Assembly: GCA_003541985.1 (NCBI GenBank)
Contig: DPLM01000196.1
Location: 1-6,443 of the forward strand
Length of the DNA: 6,443 nt
Direction of reading: 5' to 3'
Source: Deltaproteobacteria bacterium
GTDB lineage: Bacteria; SAR324; NAC60-12
The notes beneath the pieces were generated by a model that searched no databases, had not been told where the DNA came from, and was given only the letters and a program-made list of their open reading frames with translations. Below are positions 1-6,160 of the stretch, piece by piece; within the stretch, counting starts at the first letter, position 1; each line of letters starts with the position of its first letter. The position numbers were made by a program, and so were the translations under genes.

Positions 1-1438
1 GGGAATTAGCATCTGAACAGACAATGTGAGATCCCTCATCAAGCAACCGATGGCAAACAGATCTACCTATGCCAGATCCTGCTCCAATTACTACCGCGAC
101 TTGCCGAGACATCTCCTGTTCTGGTGGCATCCTCTGAAGTTTCGCTTCTTCCAGAAGCCAGTACTCTATATCAAAGGCTTCTTGCTGGTCGATTGAAACG
201 TATTGATCTACAGCTTCAGCTCCCCGCATCACTTCAAGTGCACAATTATAGAACTCAGCAGTTACTCTGCTCTCACTCTTGTTTTTACCCCAAGCAATCA
301 TCCCAAGACCAGGGATGAGGATAATGCTAGGATTGGTGTTTCGGAGCGCGGGAGAATCTTCACGCTTACAGTGCTCATAGTACGATGAATAATCTTTTCG
401 ATATTTATCGAGTCCTTCCAGAATCAGCTTTTTCAACTCATCTAGACTCTGTTGGTGTGGATCCCAAGGAACATACATCGGCTTGATCTTGGTCCGCAGA
501 AAGTGATCCGGACAACTTGTACCCAGTTCTGATAAACGAACGACATCTTTAGAGTTGACGAAATAACGCATCTGCTCATCATCCTGCACAGTCGCAACAA
601 GCTGCCTATCTCCGGATACCTGGCCACGGAGCCAGGGGAGAATTTCAACAAGTGAAGATCTGCGTGTAGCTTCTTTCAGTTCAGGATAGCGAATTCCACC
701 GAAAGTCATTTCTCCTTTACAATGCTTGGCCAAATATTCATCTGCTTTTTGTATAATCTCCACAGTCCATTCGTAACACTCTCTGTCACTTTCAGCCCAG
801 TTGATTACCCCATGACCGCCAAGCAATACTCCTTGTGCGTGGGGATGTTCTTGACAAATCTTCTGTAATTGCAACCCCAGATCAAAACCTGGTCGTTGCC
901 ATGGAAACCAGACCAGATCGTCTCCCCAGATTTTTTTTGTCAGTTCCTCAGATCGTTTTGCAGCTGCGATTGCGATAACTGAGTTTGGATGCATATGATC
1001 GACATGCTTATGTGGGATGAAGGCATGTAAGGGAGTATCAATTGAAGCAGCCCTCGGATTCAGATTAAAGGTACAGTGCGGGTACATGCCAACCATCTGA
1101 TCTTCTATGCTGGTCTTGTAGCCCTTTACAGGTGCAGAGGTGTATTTGGGTATGAGATCAAGTAGCTTGTGCTGGTATAATGAAGAGAAATTTTCTCGTT
1201 TGGAGGTTCGCAGATCCCCGCCAGATCCTTTTACCCAAAGCACCTCGGTTTTTTCACCGCTAAGTGGATCATTTTCTATTAGTTTTGCGGAGGTGTTCCC
1301 TCCACCAGTATTGGTAATCCGTTGGTCAGATCCCAACAAATTTGATCGATAAATCAGCTTTCCAACTTGATCAAGTGTACTTGCATAGTTTGCATCCCAT
1401 TTTGGGTAGAGTCGGTTGGTGGGTAAGGGGTATTTCAT
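1..1438 (-). CDS. rhaD: Bifunctional L-rhamnulose-1-phosphate aldolase / lactaldehyde dehydrogenase (SDR), 3' end off the window
   Basis: Reading from ATG at 1438 gives 479 codons with no stop up to the left edge; the family is about 690 residues, so roughly the last 210 are missing. Residues 1 to about 430 are a class II aldolase domain: phosphate-binding loop NTGGGNTS (43-50), probable catalytic Glu112 in SIEDQ, and probable metal ligands His143 and His145 (HKH) with His209 in GGHG. A short-chain dehydrogenase domain begins near 443, with GAGSGIG at 452-458 and Asp476 at the end of strand beta-2, which favours NAD over NADP. Known for the family: the aldolase half cleaves L-rhamnulose-1-phosphate to DHAP and L-lactaldehyde, and the dehydrogenase half oxidises lactaldehyde to lactate, in the cytoplasm. 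The start overlaps the rhaB stop by ATGA and no Shine-Dalgarno is visible, so translational coupling is likely. It is also called rhaEW in other naming schemes. The catalytic residue assignments come from motif alignment from memory. Confidence 0.93.
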   Translation of the reverse strand, partial: MKYPLPTNRLYPKWDANYASTLDQVGKLIYRSNLLGSDQRITNTGGGNTSAKLIENDPLSGEKTEVLWVKGSGGDLRTSKRENFSSLYQHKLLDLIPKYTSAPVKGYKTSIEDQMVGMYPHCTFNLNPRAASIDTPLHAFIPHKHVDHMHPNSVIAIAAAKRSEELTKKIWGDDLVWFPWQRPGFDLGLQLQKICQEHPHAQGVLLGGHGVINWAESDRECYEWTVEIIQKADEYLAKHCKGEMTFGGIRYPELKEATRRSSLVEILPWLRGQVSGDRQLVATVQDDEQMRYFVNSKDVVRLSELGTSCPDHFLRTKIKPMYVPWDPHQQSLDELKKLILEGLDKYRKDYSSYYEHCKREDSPALRNTNPSIILIPGLGMIAWGKNKSESRVTAEFYNCALEVMRGAEAVDQYVSIDQQEAFDIEYWLLEEAKLQRMPPEQEMSRQVAVVIGAGSGIGRSVCHRLLDEGSHIVCSDANS

Positions 1439-2916
1439 GGTAATTTCAAGAAGCGTTGATAAGCCTTATCCCAGATATGCTGGTCCTGGGGAAGATATTC
1501 TTCGATAGAAAAAGAGTTTCGGACGGTGTTGCGTATTTCTGAGAGTGAATTCAAATGCCCGAGAGCAAGACTTTGGATTAAGACATTCCCAATTGCAGTG
1601 GCTTCAGACGGACCACTGAGGACCCTACGGCCAGTAGCATTAGCAGCGAGCTGATTCAGGAGTTTATTCTTGGATCCACCGCCAACAATGTGGAGTGTTC
1701 GCAGGGTTTCGCCGGTTGTTTCTTCAAGTTCATCCAGCACCTTTCGATAGGATAACGCAAGACTTTCCAAGGAACCCCGAACAAAAGCTCCATGACTTTT
1801 AGGAGCGGATTGATTCGATTCAATACAATAGGCTGCAATTTTTTCAGGCATTTCACCGATAGTAGTAAATCGAGGATCACTAGGATTAATTAGAGATTGC
1901 AAAGAGGATGCTGCCGATGCCATCTCTGTGAGAGTCGAATAAGCATAAGAATAACCCTCACTGGCCCACTTGCGTCGACATTCCTGTATGACCCACAATC
2001 CACTGATATTTTTCAGTAAACGAATACTATGATTTAAGCCTATCTCGTTGGTGAAGTTATACTGGCGGCTCTTGGAAGTGATCACGGGTACATCTAACTC
2101 AATTCCTAAAAGGGACCATGTTCCTGAGCTAAGATAGGCCCAGTCTTTTTGTCCACTTTGAGCAGGAATGCCGGCTACAGCAGCCCCGGTGTCATGTGAA
2201 CAACTTGCAATGACCTTGGTGTTGCTGGCCAAGCCTGTGCTATCGATAACTTGGTCAGTGATTGGGCCGAGTACAGAGCCACATGGTACTATTTCTGGGA
2301 AAAGATCATTGGGCAATCCAAGGGAATCAATTAGTGGCCTGGACCATTCCTGCTTGCGAGGATTGTAGAGCTGAGTTGTGCTGACCATGGAAGCATCACC
2401 AACCGCGACTCCAGAGAACATGTAGTTGAACCAATCACCCATTGGGATCATTTTGTTAGCAAATGTCAGTAATTCAGGGCACTCTTCTTGGGCAGCAGCG
2501 AGTTGATAAATTGTGTTGATTGGCATGAATTGAATACCAGTTTCCTCAAAGATAAAATCTTTGCCAATCCGCTCACAAACCTTCTCGTAAGAGACCAGAT
2601 TGCGCGGATCCCGGTAGTGTCGGGGTGGAGTTAGGACAGGTTCTTGATCACGAATAAGAACATAATCGAGTCCCCATGAATCAGCGCTTAAACTAGCAAT
2701 TGGTAAATTGAGTTGAGCTGCTTTACGAACACCAATCCGGAGTTCTTCGAGAATTTGTAGGACATCCCATCGGAGAGATCCCCCAATTGAGATGCCACCT
2801 GTTGGGAAACGGTGAATTTCTTCTAGCTGAAGTTGCCCTTGTTGGAAAATTCCAGCCATTACACGGGCACTTTCGGCACCACAATCAAGCGCAATGTAAG
2901 CTTGTTTTTGAATCAT
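1435..2916 (-). CDS. rhaB: L-rhamnulokinase (FGGY-family carbohydrate kinase)
   Basis: This cytoplasmic kinase phosphorylates L-rhamnulose at C1 with ATP, the step before the aldolase encoded next. The 493 residues match the family length (E. coli RhaB is 489). Visible motifs are the N-terminal phosphate loop ALDCGAESARVMAG (9-22), SADSWGLDYVL (77-87), YRDPR (101-105), SCSHDTGAAVAG (238-249) with probable catalytic base Asp242, SSGTWSLLG (263-271), and the C-terminal adenine-site motif VGGGSKNKLLNQLAAN (411-426). The SHDTG and SSGTWSL context is typical of rhamnulokinase rather than xylulokinase or glycerol kinase. The ATG at 2916 is the first possible start, because an in-frame TAA sits two codons upstream (2920-2922). 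No convincing Shine-Dalgarno precedes it. It ends in TGA inside the ATGA overlap with rhaD. The 73-base gap upstream holds an inverted repeat. Nothing in the frame looks damaged. Confidence 0.95.
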   Translation of the reverse strand: MIQKQAYIALDCGAESARVMAGIFQQGQLQLEEIHRFPTGGISIGGSLRWDVLQILEELRIGVRKAAQLNLPIASLSADSWGLDYVLIRDQEPVLTPPRHYRDPRNLVSYEKVCERIGKDFIFEETGIQFMPINTIYQLAAAQEECPELLTFANKMIPMGDWFNYMFSGVAVGDASMVSTTQLYNPRKQEWSRPLIDSLGLPNDLFPEIVPCGSVLGPITDQVIDSTGLASNTKVIASCSHDTGAAVAGIPAQSGQKDWAYLSSGTWSLLGIELDVPVITSKSRQYNFTNEIGLNHSIRLLKNISGLWVIQECRRKWASEGYSYAYSTLTEMASAASSLQSLINPSDPRFTTIGEMPEKIAAYCIESNQSAPKSHGAFVRGSLESLALSYRKVLDELEETTGETLRTLHIVGGGSKNKLLNQLAANATGRRVLSGPSEATAIGNVLIQSLALGHLNSLSEIRNTVRNSFSIEEYLPQDQHIWDKAYQRFLKLP

Positions 2917-2943
2917 TTGTTAAAAATGGGAACGCTTCTTAAA

Positions 2944-2987
2944 CTTGTTTGATCACTGGGACATAATTGATTGAAATTTCAAACAAG
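2944..2987. promoter_or_regulatory. Inverted repeat with inner palindrome upstream of rhaB
   Basis: In the 73-base gap before rhaB, CTTGTTTGA (2944-2952) and TCAAACAAG (2979-2987) are perfect 9-base inverted arms separated by 26 bases. Overlapping the right arm is a perfect 12-base palindrome, TTGAAATTTCAA (2971-2982). The arms could form a weak stem in the mRNA, but the loop is long and only TTT follows on the minus strand, so a real terminator is unlikely. An operator for a sugar-responsive regulator is the better reading. The protein that would bind is unknown. Confidence 0.35.
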
Positions 2988-2989
2988 AT

Positions 2990-3907
2990 TTATGAGGAGG
3001 TTTTATAAACTCGTTTTGCATTTTCAGAAAATAGTTTTTTTTGATCATCTGGACTGAATGATTTGGCTAAATCTCTGAATGCGTTAAAAAGTTTGCCTGC
3101 TGGCCAACCATCATTTAGTTCCACAGGAAAATTTGATGCAAAAAAACAGCGGTCAACCCCGAAGACATCGATAATTTTTGAAATAGTGTCCTCAATTAGG
3201 GAATTATTTTGCCAATCTTTATCAATATAGGAAAGCATTGAAATCTTGATAGAGCTGTGTGGTAAGTCAGCAAGGGCCTGTATCCCCTCCCAATAGGTTT
3301 TTCCAGAAGTTAAATCTTCAAGAGTTGGACTTCCAAGGTGACCAACCACCAACGGAATTTCATTGTTTTTTTCTGACAATTTCGCGGCCTGCTTCATTTG
3401 ATGAGGGTTAATTTGCAGATCGAAGAGGAATTGAACTTCTTTAAGTTTTTCGAATCCTTTATGCCATGCTCCATTATCCAATAAATTTCCTAATCTCTCA
3501 TTCCGGGGCCATGAAGGCTTATAATTCAAAATTTGACGAATCCCGATTACTCTGGGGTTTTGAGCGAGTTTGACTAGGTGTTTTGAAAAATTGGGATCTT
3601 CAAGGGCCAAAGTCGAAACAATATTATAATCATTTGATGACAAAGCAATTTGCTCCGATACCCATTTGGTCTCAGCTAAGCAGTGCTTAACATAGTCACC
3701 ACCACTAAGTTCGACGTGGCAAACGCTTACTGCCTCGATAAAGACTCCTCCGGTTAATTGAAAACCAGAGGTTGTTAAATCTTTCTCAAAATCATGAATT
3801 CCATAAATTTCTCTATCATGTGGGGGGAAAAGAATTCTGCTGTCGTGTCCACTATTTGTGCTAGATGAAATATCCCAGATGTGAAAATGTGGATCCCAAA
3901 ATTCCAT
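2990..3907 (-). CDS. Amidohydrolase-2 family, TIM-barrel metal-dependent hydrolase; possible sugar lactonase
   Basis: The 305 residues carry the signature of the amidohydrolase-2 / COG3618 group: DPHFHIWD at 5-12 with the HxH metal pair His7 and His9, FIEAV (56-60), GIRQIL (122-127), VVGHLGSP (187-194) with His190, ASNFPVE (257-263), and the closing LFSENAKRVY (292-301). The group includes L-rhamnono- and L-fucono-lactonases, LigI-type lactonases and many uncharacterised members. There is no signal peptide, so it is probably cytoplasmic. Its place between rhaS and rhaB suggests a role in using rhamnose or a rhamnose derivative, but the kinase/aldolase route has no lactone step, so the substrate is open. 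ATG at 3907 is preceded by an in-frame TAA (3923-3925) and only a weak GAG six bases upstream. Five hand-counted lines average about 37% GC, against 45 to 55% in neighbouring genes. Gene and family are sure; function is not. Confidence 0.88.
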   Translation of the reverse strand: MEFWDPHFHIWDISSSTNSGHDSRILFPPHDREIYGIHDFEKDLTTSGFQLTGGVFIEAVSVCHVELSGGDYVKHCLAETKWVSEQIALSSNDYNIVSTLALEDPNFSKHLVKLAQNPRVIGIRQILNYKPSWPRNERLGNLLDNGAWHKGFEKLKEVQFLFDLQINPHQMKQAAKLSEKNNEIPLVVGHLGSPTLEDLTSGKTYWEGIQALADLPHSSIKISMLSYIDKDWQNNSLIEDTISKIIDVFGVDRCFFASNFPVELNDGWPAGKLFNAFRDLAKSFSPDDQKKLFSENAKRVYKTSS

Positions 3908-3996
3908 TTTTTTCTCAATAAATTAGAAGGATTTTTTTTAAGATCGTTTGACTAGGTGGAAGGCTGGAGTATAGCCTGACTTCGAAATTTTGGAGG

Positions 3997-4025
3997 AAAA
4001 ATCGGAGAGGGTATACCCCCCCGAT
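3997..4025 (-). terminator. Rho-independent terminator-like hairpin after rhaS
   Basis: On the minus strand, bases 4025 to 4001 read ATCGG-GGGGG-TATA-C-CCTCT-CCGAT. The outer five pairs are perfect and the inner five combine G:C with two G:U pairs around a short TATA loop. The stem runs straight into TTTTT (4001-3997). It begins 10 bases after the rhaS stop codon. GC-rich stem, small loop and U-run are the classical intrinsic terminator layout. It may end a transport transcript or act as a partial barrier that lowers expression of the amidohydrolase, rhaB and rhaD. Confidence 0.75.
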
Positions 4026-4035
4026 AGTGGATAAG

Positions 4036-5073
4036 TTATTTGGAGGCAGCCTCAACGTTTGATTTGTCATACACCGAGAATGGGCCCATCAGTACCCTTA
4101 GTCCTTCTGCACGAGTTGGGTCTTTTTCCACTGTGTAGTAGCCCATCCGACCAGCTTTGAAGGTTTCCCCGGCAATGCCTTCCATTTGCCCTGTCGCAAT
4201 TAGATAGGTTGCGTAATAGGAAAGGTAGCCAAGGTCAACGAAGCTCCAAAGTGCAAATTCTGGAGCACATCCGTTCATTGTGTAACTTAACATTTCAGCT
4301 GGTAATCCCAGTCCACTGGTCTTGATCTCATTACACAAACCCTCATCCTGCATAGCCTTTGCCGCTGCAGCGATTCCGACGGTCGTTGGGGCCATGATTA
4401 ATTTTAGATTGGGGTATTTATCGACGAGTGCCAAAGCTTGATTATAACTCTTCTCTGACTGATCGTCGCCGTAAACAACATCAACCAAATTGAGGGCAGA
4501 ATATTTTGAGGACTTTAGTGCTTCCTTCATCGCAGCAATCCAAGCATTCTGGTTGGCTGCATCTGGTGATGCGGACAAGACAGCAAAATCACCGCCCTCA
4601 TCCCCCATGATGCTCAAAGCCATATCAGCCATCACTGTACCTGTCTCATTGAAGTCAACTTGAGCAATAAAAAGTTGTTCTCCCTCAGCGGAAGGGATTG
4701 GTGAGTCCCATGTTACCACAGTCATCCCTTTTTTTCGGGCCGATTCAGCTGCAGGTGCAATTTGGTCTCCAGCGTTATTAGAGATCATGATGCCATCTTG
4801 CCCCTGAGTTGTAGCTGTTGTCAGGATTTCAATTTGGCCAGCCACACTGTTTTCAGGTGTTGGCCCAAGAAATTCTAATTTTCCAGGATTTTGAAGCTCT
4901 TTGTGTGCTTCTTGTGCACCCTCGTTGGCCTGATCAAATACCAAAATTCCTAAAAACTTAGGCATTAGTACCAGATCCGCCTTCATCCCTTTCTTCGCGA
5001 CAGTATGTGCCATCAGGATTCCGCTGGAAACCATCATTGCTGCTGTGGCGATGGCAAGAAATTTTTTTATCAT
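4036..5073 (-). CDS. rhaS: Rhamnose ABC transporter, periplasmic substrate-binding protein
   Basis: This 345-residue protein is a type I periplasmic sugar-binding protein (Peripla_BP_4 fold) that would capture L-rhamnose and deliver it to the RhaP/RhaQ permeases. Residues 1 to about 26 are a signal peptide: MIKK, a hydrophobic core, then likely cleavage after TVA at 24-26 or LMA at 20-22. There is no lipobox cysteine, so the mature protein is probably soluble in a Gram-negative periplasm. The first lobe has LVLMPKFLG (34-42), GPTPENSVAGQIEIL (70-84), ISNNAGDQIAPAA (97-109) and TWDSPIPS (121-128). The second has APTTVGIAAAAKAM (228-241), GLGLPAEM (254-261) and ALWSFVDLGYLSYY (274-287). These segments resemble the rhizobial RhaS group. 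Cys247 and Cys269 are the only cysteines outside the signal region and could pair. AAGAGA lies 7 bases before the ATG. The gene follows rhaQ after 109 bases and is followed by a terminator-like hairpin. RhaS here means the binding protein, not the E. coli regulator. Confidence 0.92.
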   Translation of the reverse strand: MIKKFLAIATAAMMVSSGILMAHTVAKKGMKADLVLMPKFLGILVFDQANEGAQEAHKELQNPGKLEFLGPTPENSVAGQIEILTTATTQGQDGIMISNNAGDQIAPAAESARKKGMTVVTWDSPIPSAEGEQLFIAQVDFNETGTVMADMALSIMGDEGGDFAVLSASPDAANQNAWIAAMKEALKSSKYSALNLVDVVYGDDQSEKSYNQALALVDKYPNLKLIMAPTTVGIAAAAKAMQDEGLCNEIKTSGLGLPAEMLSYTMNGCAPEFALWSFVDLGYLSYYATYLIATGQMEGIAGETFKAGRMGYYTVEKDPTRAEGLRVLMGPFSVYDKSNVEAASK

Positions 5074-5080
5074 GTGATTA

Positions 5081-5086
5081 TCTCTT
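5081..5086 (-). promoter_or_regulatory. Ribosome binding site of rhaS
   Basis: AAGAGA on the minus strand lies 7 bases before the ATG at 5073. It is a moderate Shine-Dalgarno match at normal spacing, and it supports this start, which also gives a complete signal peptide. Confidence 0.5.
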
Positions 5087-5107
5087 ATTTGGAGTATTTG
5101 ATTTACT

Positions 5108-5121
5108 TCTAATCGGTTAGA
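5108..5121. promoter_or_regulatory. Operator-like near-palindrome in the rhaQ-rhaS gap
   Basis: On the minus strand the site reads TCTAACCGATTAGA. Six of seven position pairs are symmetric around a central CG, and the one mismatch is next to the centre. The AACCGATT-like core resembles LacI-family operators, which often centre on CG. It lies 34 bases upstream of the rhaS start. A perfect TTGACA (minus strand, 5156-5151) lies upstream of it, but no good -10 box follows at 16 to 18 bases. A regulated internal rhaS promoter is possible but unproven. Confidence 0.3.
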
Positions 5122-5182
5122 TCAGTAGTCTTTGCATCAAGAGTGAGTTATGTCAAATCATAGGCTGACTTATGTAAGAATT

Positions 5183-6151
5183 TTATTTTGAGCGAGAAGC
5201 CTGAAAAGACTCCCAGTAAGTTTTCAGATTGGGGGCCATTGCTGAAAATATTAACAACATACCGATTACTCCAGTCTGAAGATGTCCTGTGATGTTATTC
5301 AAAGACATCCCGTTCCTAAGATAAAGCACGATCAGGATAGAAAGAATTACCCCATAGATTGACCCAGAACCACCAAAAATACTTACACCACCTAATAGTA
5401 CCATCGTGATAATATCCAGTTCAAACCCAAGTCCCATATCTCCCCGAACTGAGCCAAGGCGAGCAGCGAACAAGATTCCAGCCATTGCTGAGATCAAACC
5501 TGACAGTGCGAAGAGGACCAGTTTAACGTGTGTGACATTAATTCCCGAGTATCGAGCCATGTCCTTATTGATCCCAATCACATAGACGTACCGACCAAAA
5601 CCAGTGAATCTAAGTACTCCCACTGAAGCAATTATTAGAAAGAAAAAAATAATCATGGAAAGTGGAAATGGCCCCAAAATAGGCTGTTGGCCAAGTTCCT
5701 CAAACCAGCTTGGGAACACACGAATTGAGCGGTCTTCAACAACGACTCTAGCTAGGCCACGGAAGCCAATTAGCATCGCAAGGGTGACAACCAAAGAGGG
5801 CAGTTTCATGAAAGTAATCCAGAAGCCATTGAATAATCCCCCTGCAATACCAATCAATAAGCATGAAGCCAAGGCGGTTGCCATAGAAGCACCTGCATCG
5901 ACCATCCACCCAAGAGCACATGCTGCAAGTCCCATCATTGACGCAACCGAGAGATCAATTTCTGCGTTAATGATGATGAAAGCCATGATCAAGGCTATGA
6001 TGACCTTCTCAATCGATAGCGCAAAAAGATTGATCTGATTGTCAATACTTAGAAAAGCATCAGAATTCACTGCATTGACACTGATTGTCATTAAAAGGAC
6101 TAAGCATAGAAAGCCTTCCCAGCTTCGCAAATGCTTCCAATAAGATTGCAT
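5183..6151 (-). CDS. rhaQ: Rhamnose ABC transporter, inner-membrane permease
   Basis: This 322-residue hydrophobic protein is a sugar ABC permease of the BPD_transp_2 (RbsC/XylH) family and would form a heterodimeric channel with the permease encoded just upstream. Several membrane segments are visible, among them about 14-30, 48-63, 72-84, 90-110, 117-133, 164-182, 210-231, 246-280 and 292-306. The conserved NAEIDLSVASMMGL (62-75) and the cytoplasmic coupling region GFELDIITMVLLGGVSIFGG (242-261) are characteristic. The C-terminal stretch around NNITGHLQTGVIGMLL (285-300) resembles the rhizobial RhaQ end, which is why this copy is called Q rather than P. The ATG at 6151 has a good AGGA five bases upstream that overlaps the stop codon of the preceding gene, with a 7-base gap between the two genes. 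Permease identity is firm; the P/Q naming and the rhamnose specificity rest on resemblance and context. Confidence 0.9.
   Translation of the reverse strand: MQSYWKHLRSWEGFLCLVLLMTISVNAVNSDAFLSIDNQINLFALSIEKVIIALIMAFIIINAEIDLSVASMMGLAACALGWMVDAGASMATALASCLLIGIAGGLFNGFWITFMKLPSLVVTLAMLIGFRGLARVVVEDRSIRVFPSWFEELGQQPILGPFPLSMIIFFFLIIASVGVLRFTGFGRYVYVIGINKDMARYSGINVTHVKLVLFALSGLISAMAGILFAARLGSVRGDMGLGFELDIITMVLLGGVSIFGGSGSIYGVILSILIVLYLRNGMSLNNITGHLQTGVIGMLLIFSAMAPNLKTYWESFQASRSK
5363..5380. repeat. 18-base direct repeat, copy 1 (in rhaQ)
   Basis: CCCAGAACCACCAAAAAT occurs here and again at 6363-6380, exactly 1000 bases away. On the coding strand it encodes the IFGGSG loop shared by both permeases. 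It reflects the paralogy of the two genes and strong conservation of that loop; there is no sign of a mobile element. Confidence 0.8.
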
Positions 6152-6156
6152 TGATT

Positions 6157-6160
6157 TCCT
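6157..6160 (-). promoter_or_regulatory. Ribosome binding site of rhaQ, overlapping the rhaP stop
   Basis: AGGA on the minus strand (6160-6157) lies 5 bases before the rhaQ ATG and shares its first two bases with the TAG stop of the upstream permease (6161-6159). This fixes the rhaQ start and suggests the two permeases are translated in a coupled, balanced way. It is the best Shine-Dalgarno in the window. Confidence 0.65.

Noticed and set aside
124..651. Short open frames on both strands within the rhaD region
   Set aside because: The rhaD frame is continuous through this region and encodes conserved aldolase and linker sequence; the short frames are shadows.
1656..1880. A 74-codon frame on the minus strand inside rhaB
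   Set aside because: It overlaps the conserved rhaB C-terminal half in another frame and matches nothing I recognise.
3961..3977. A second small stem (AGGCT/AGCCT) with TATACT as a possible -10 box for the amidohydrolase
   Set aside because: The stem has only five pairs and no T-run, and no acceptable -35 hexamer lies 16 to 18 bases upstream of TATACT.
5148..5175. Direct repeat TTATGT at 5148-5153 and 5170-5175, 22 bases apart, like an AraC-type site
   Set aside because: Six AT-rich bases repeated once are expected by chance, and the second copy lies right beside the rhaQ stop codon.
5604..6038. A 144-codon open frame on the plus strand opposite rhaQ
   Set aside because: It is antisense to a clearly conserved permease, its product is a low-complexity run of Ile, Lys, Ala and Ser without a family signature, and it has no promoter or ribosome binding site.
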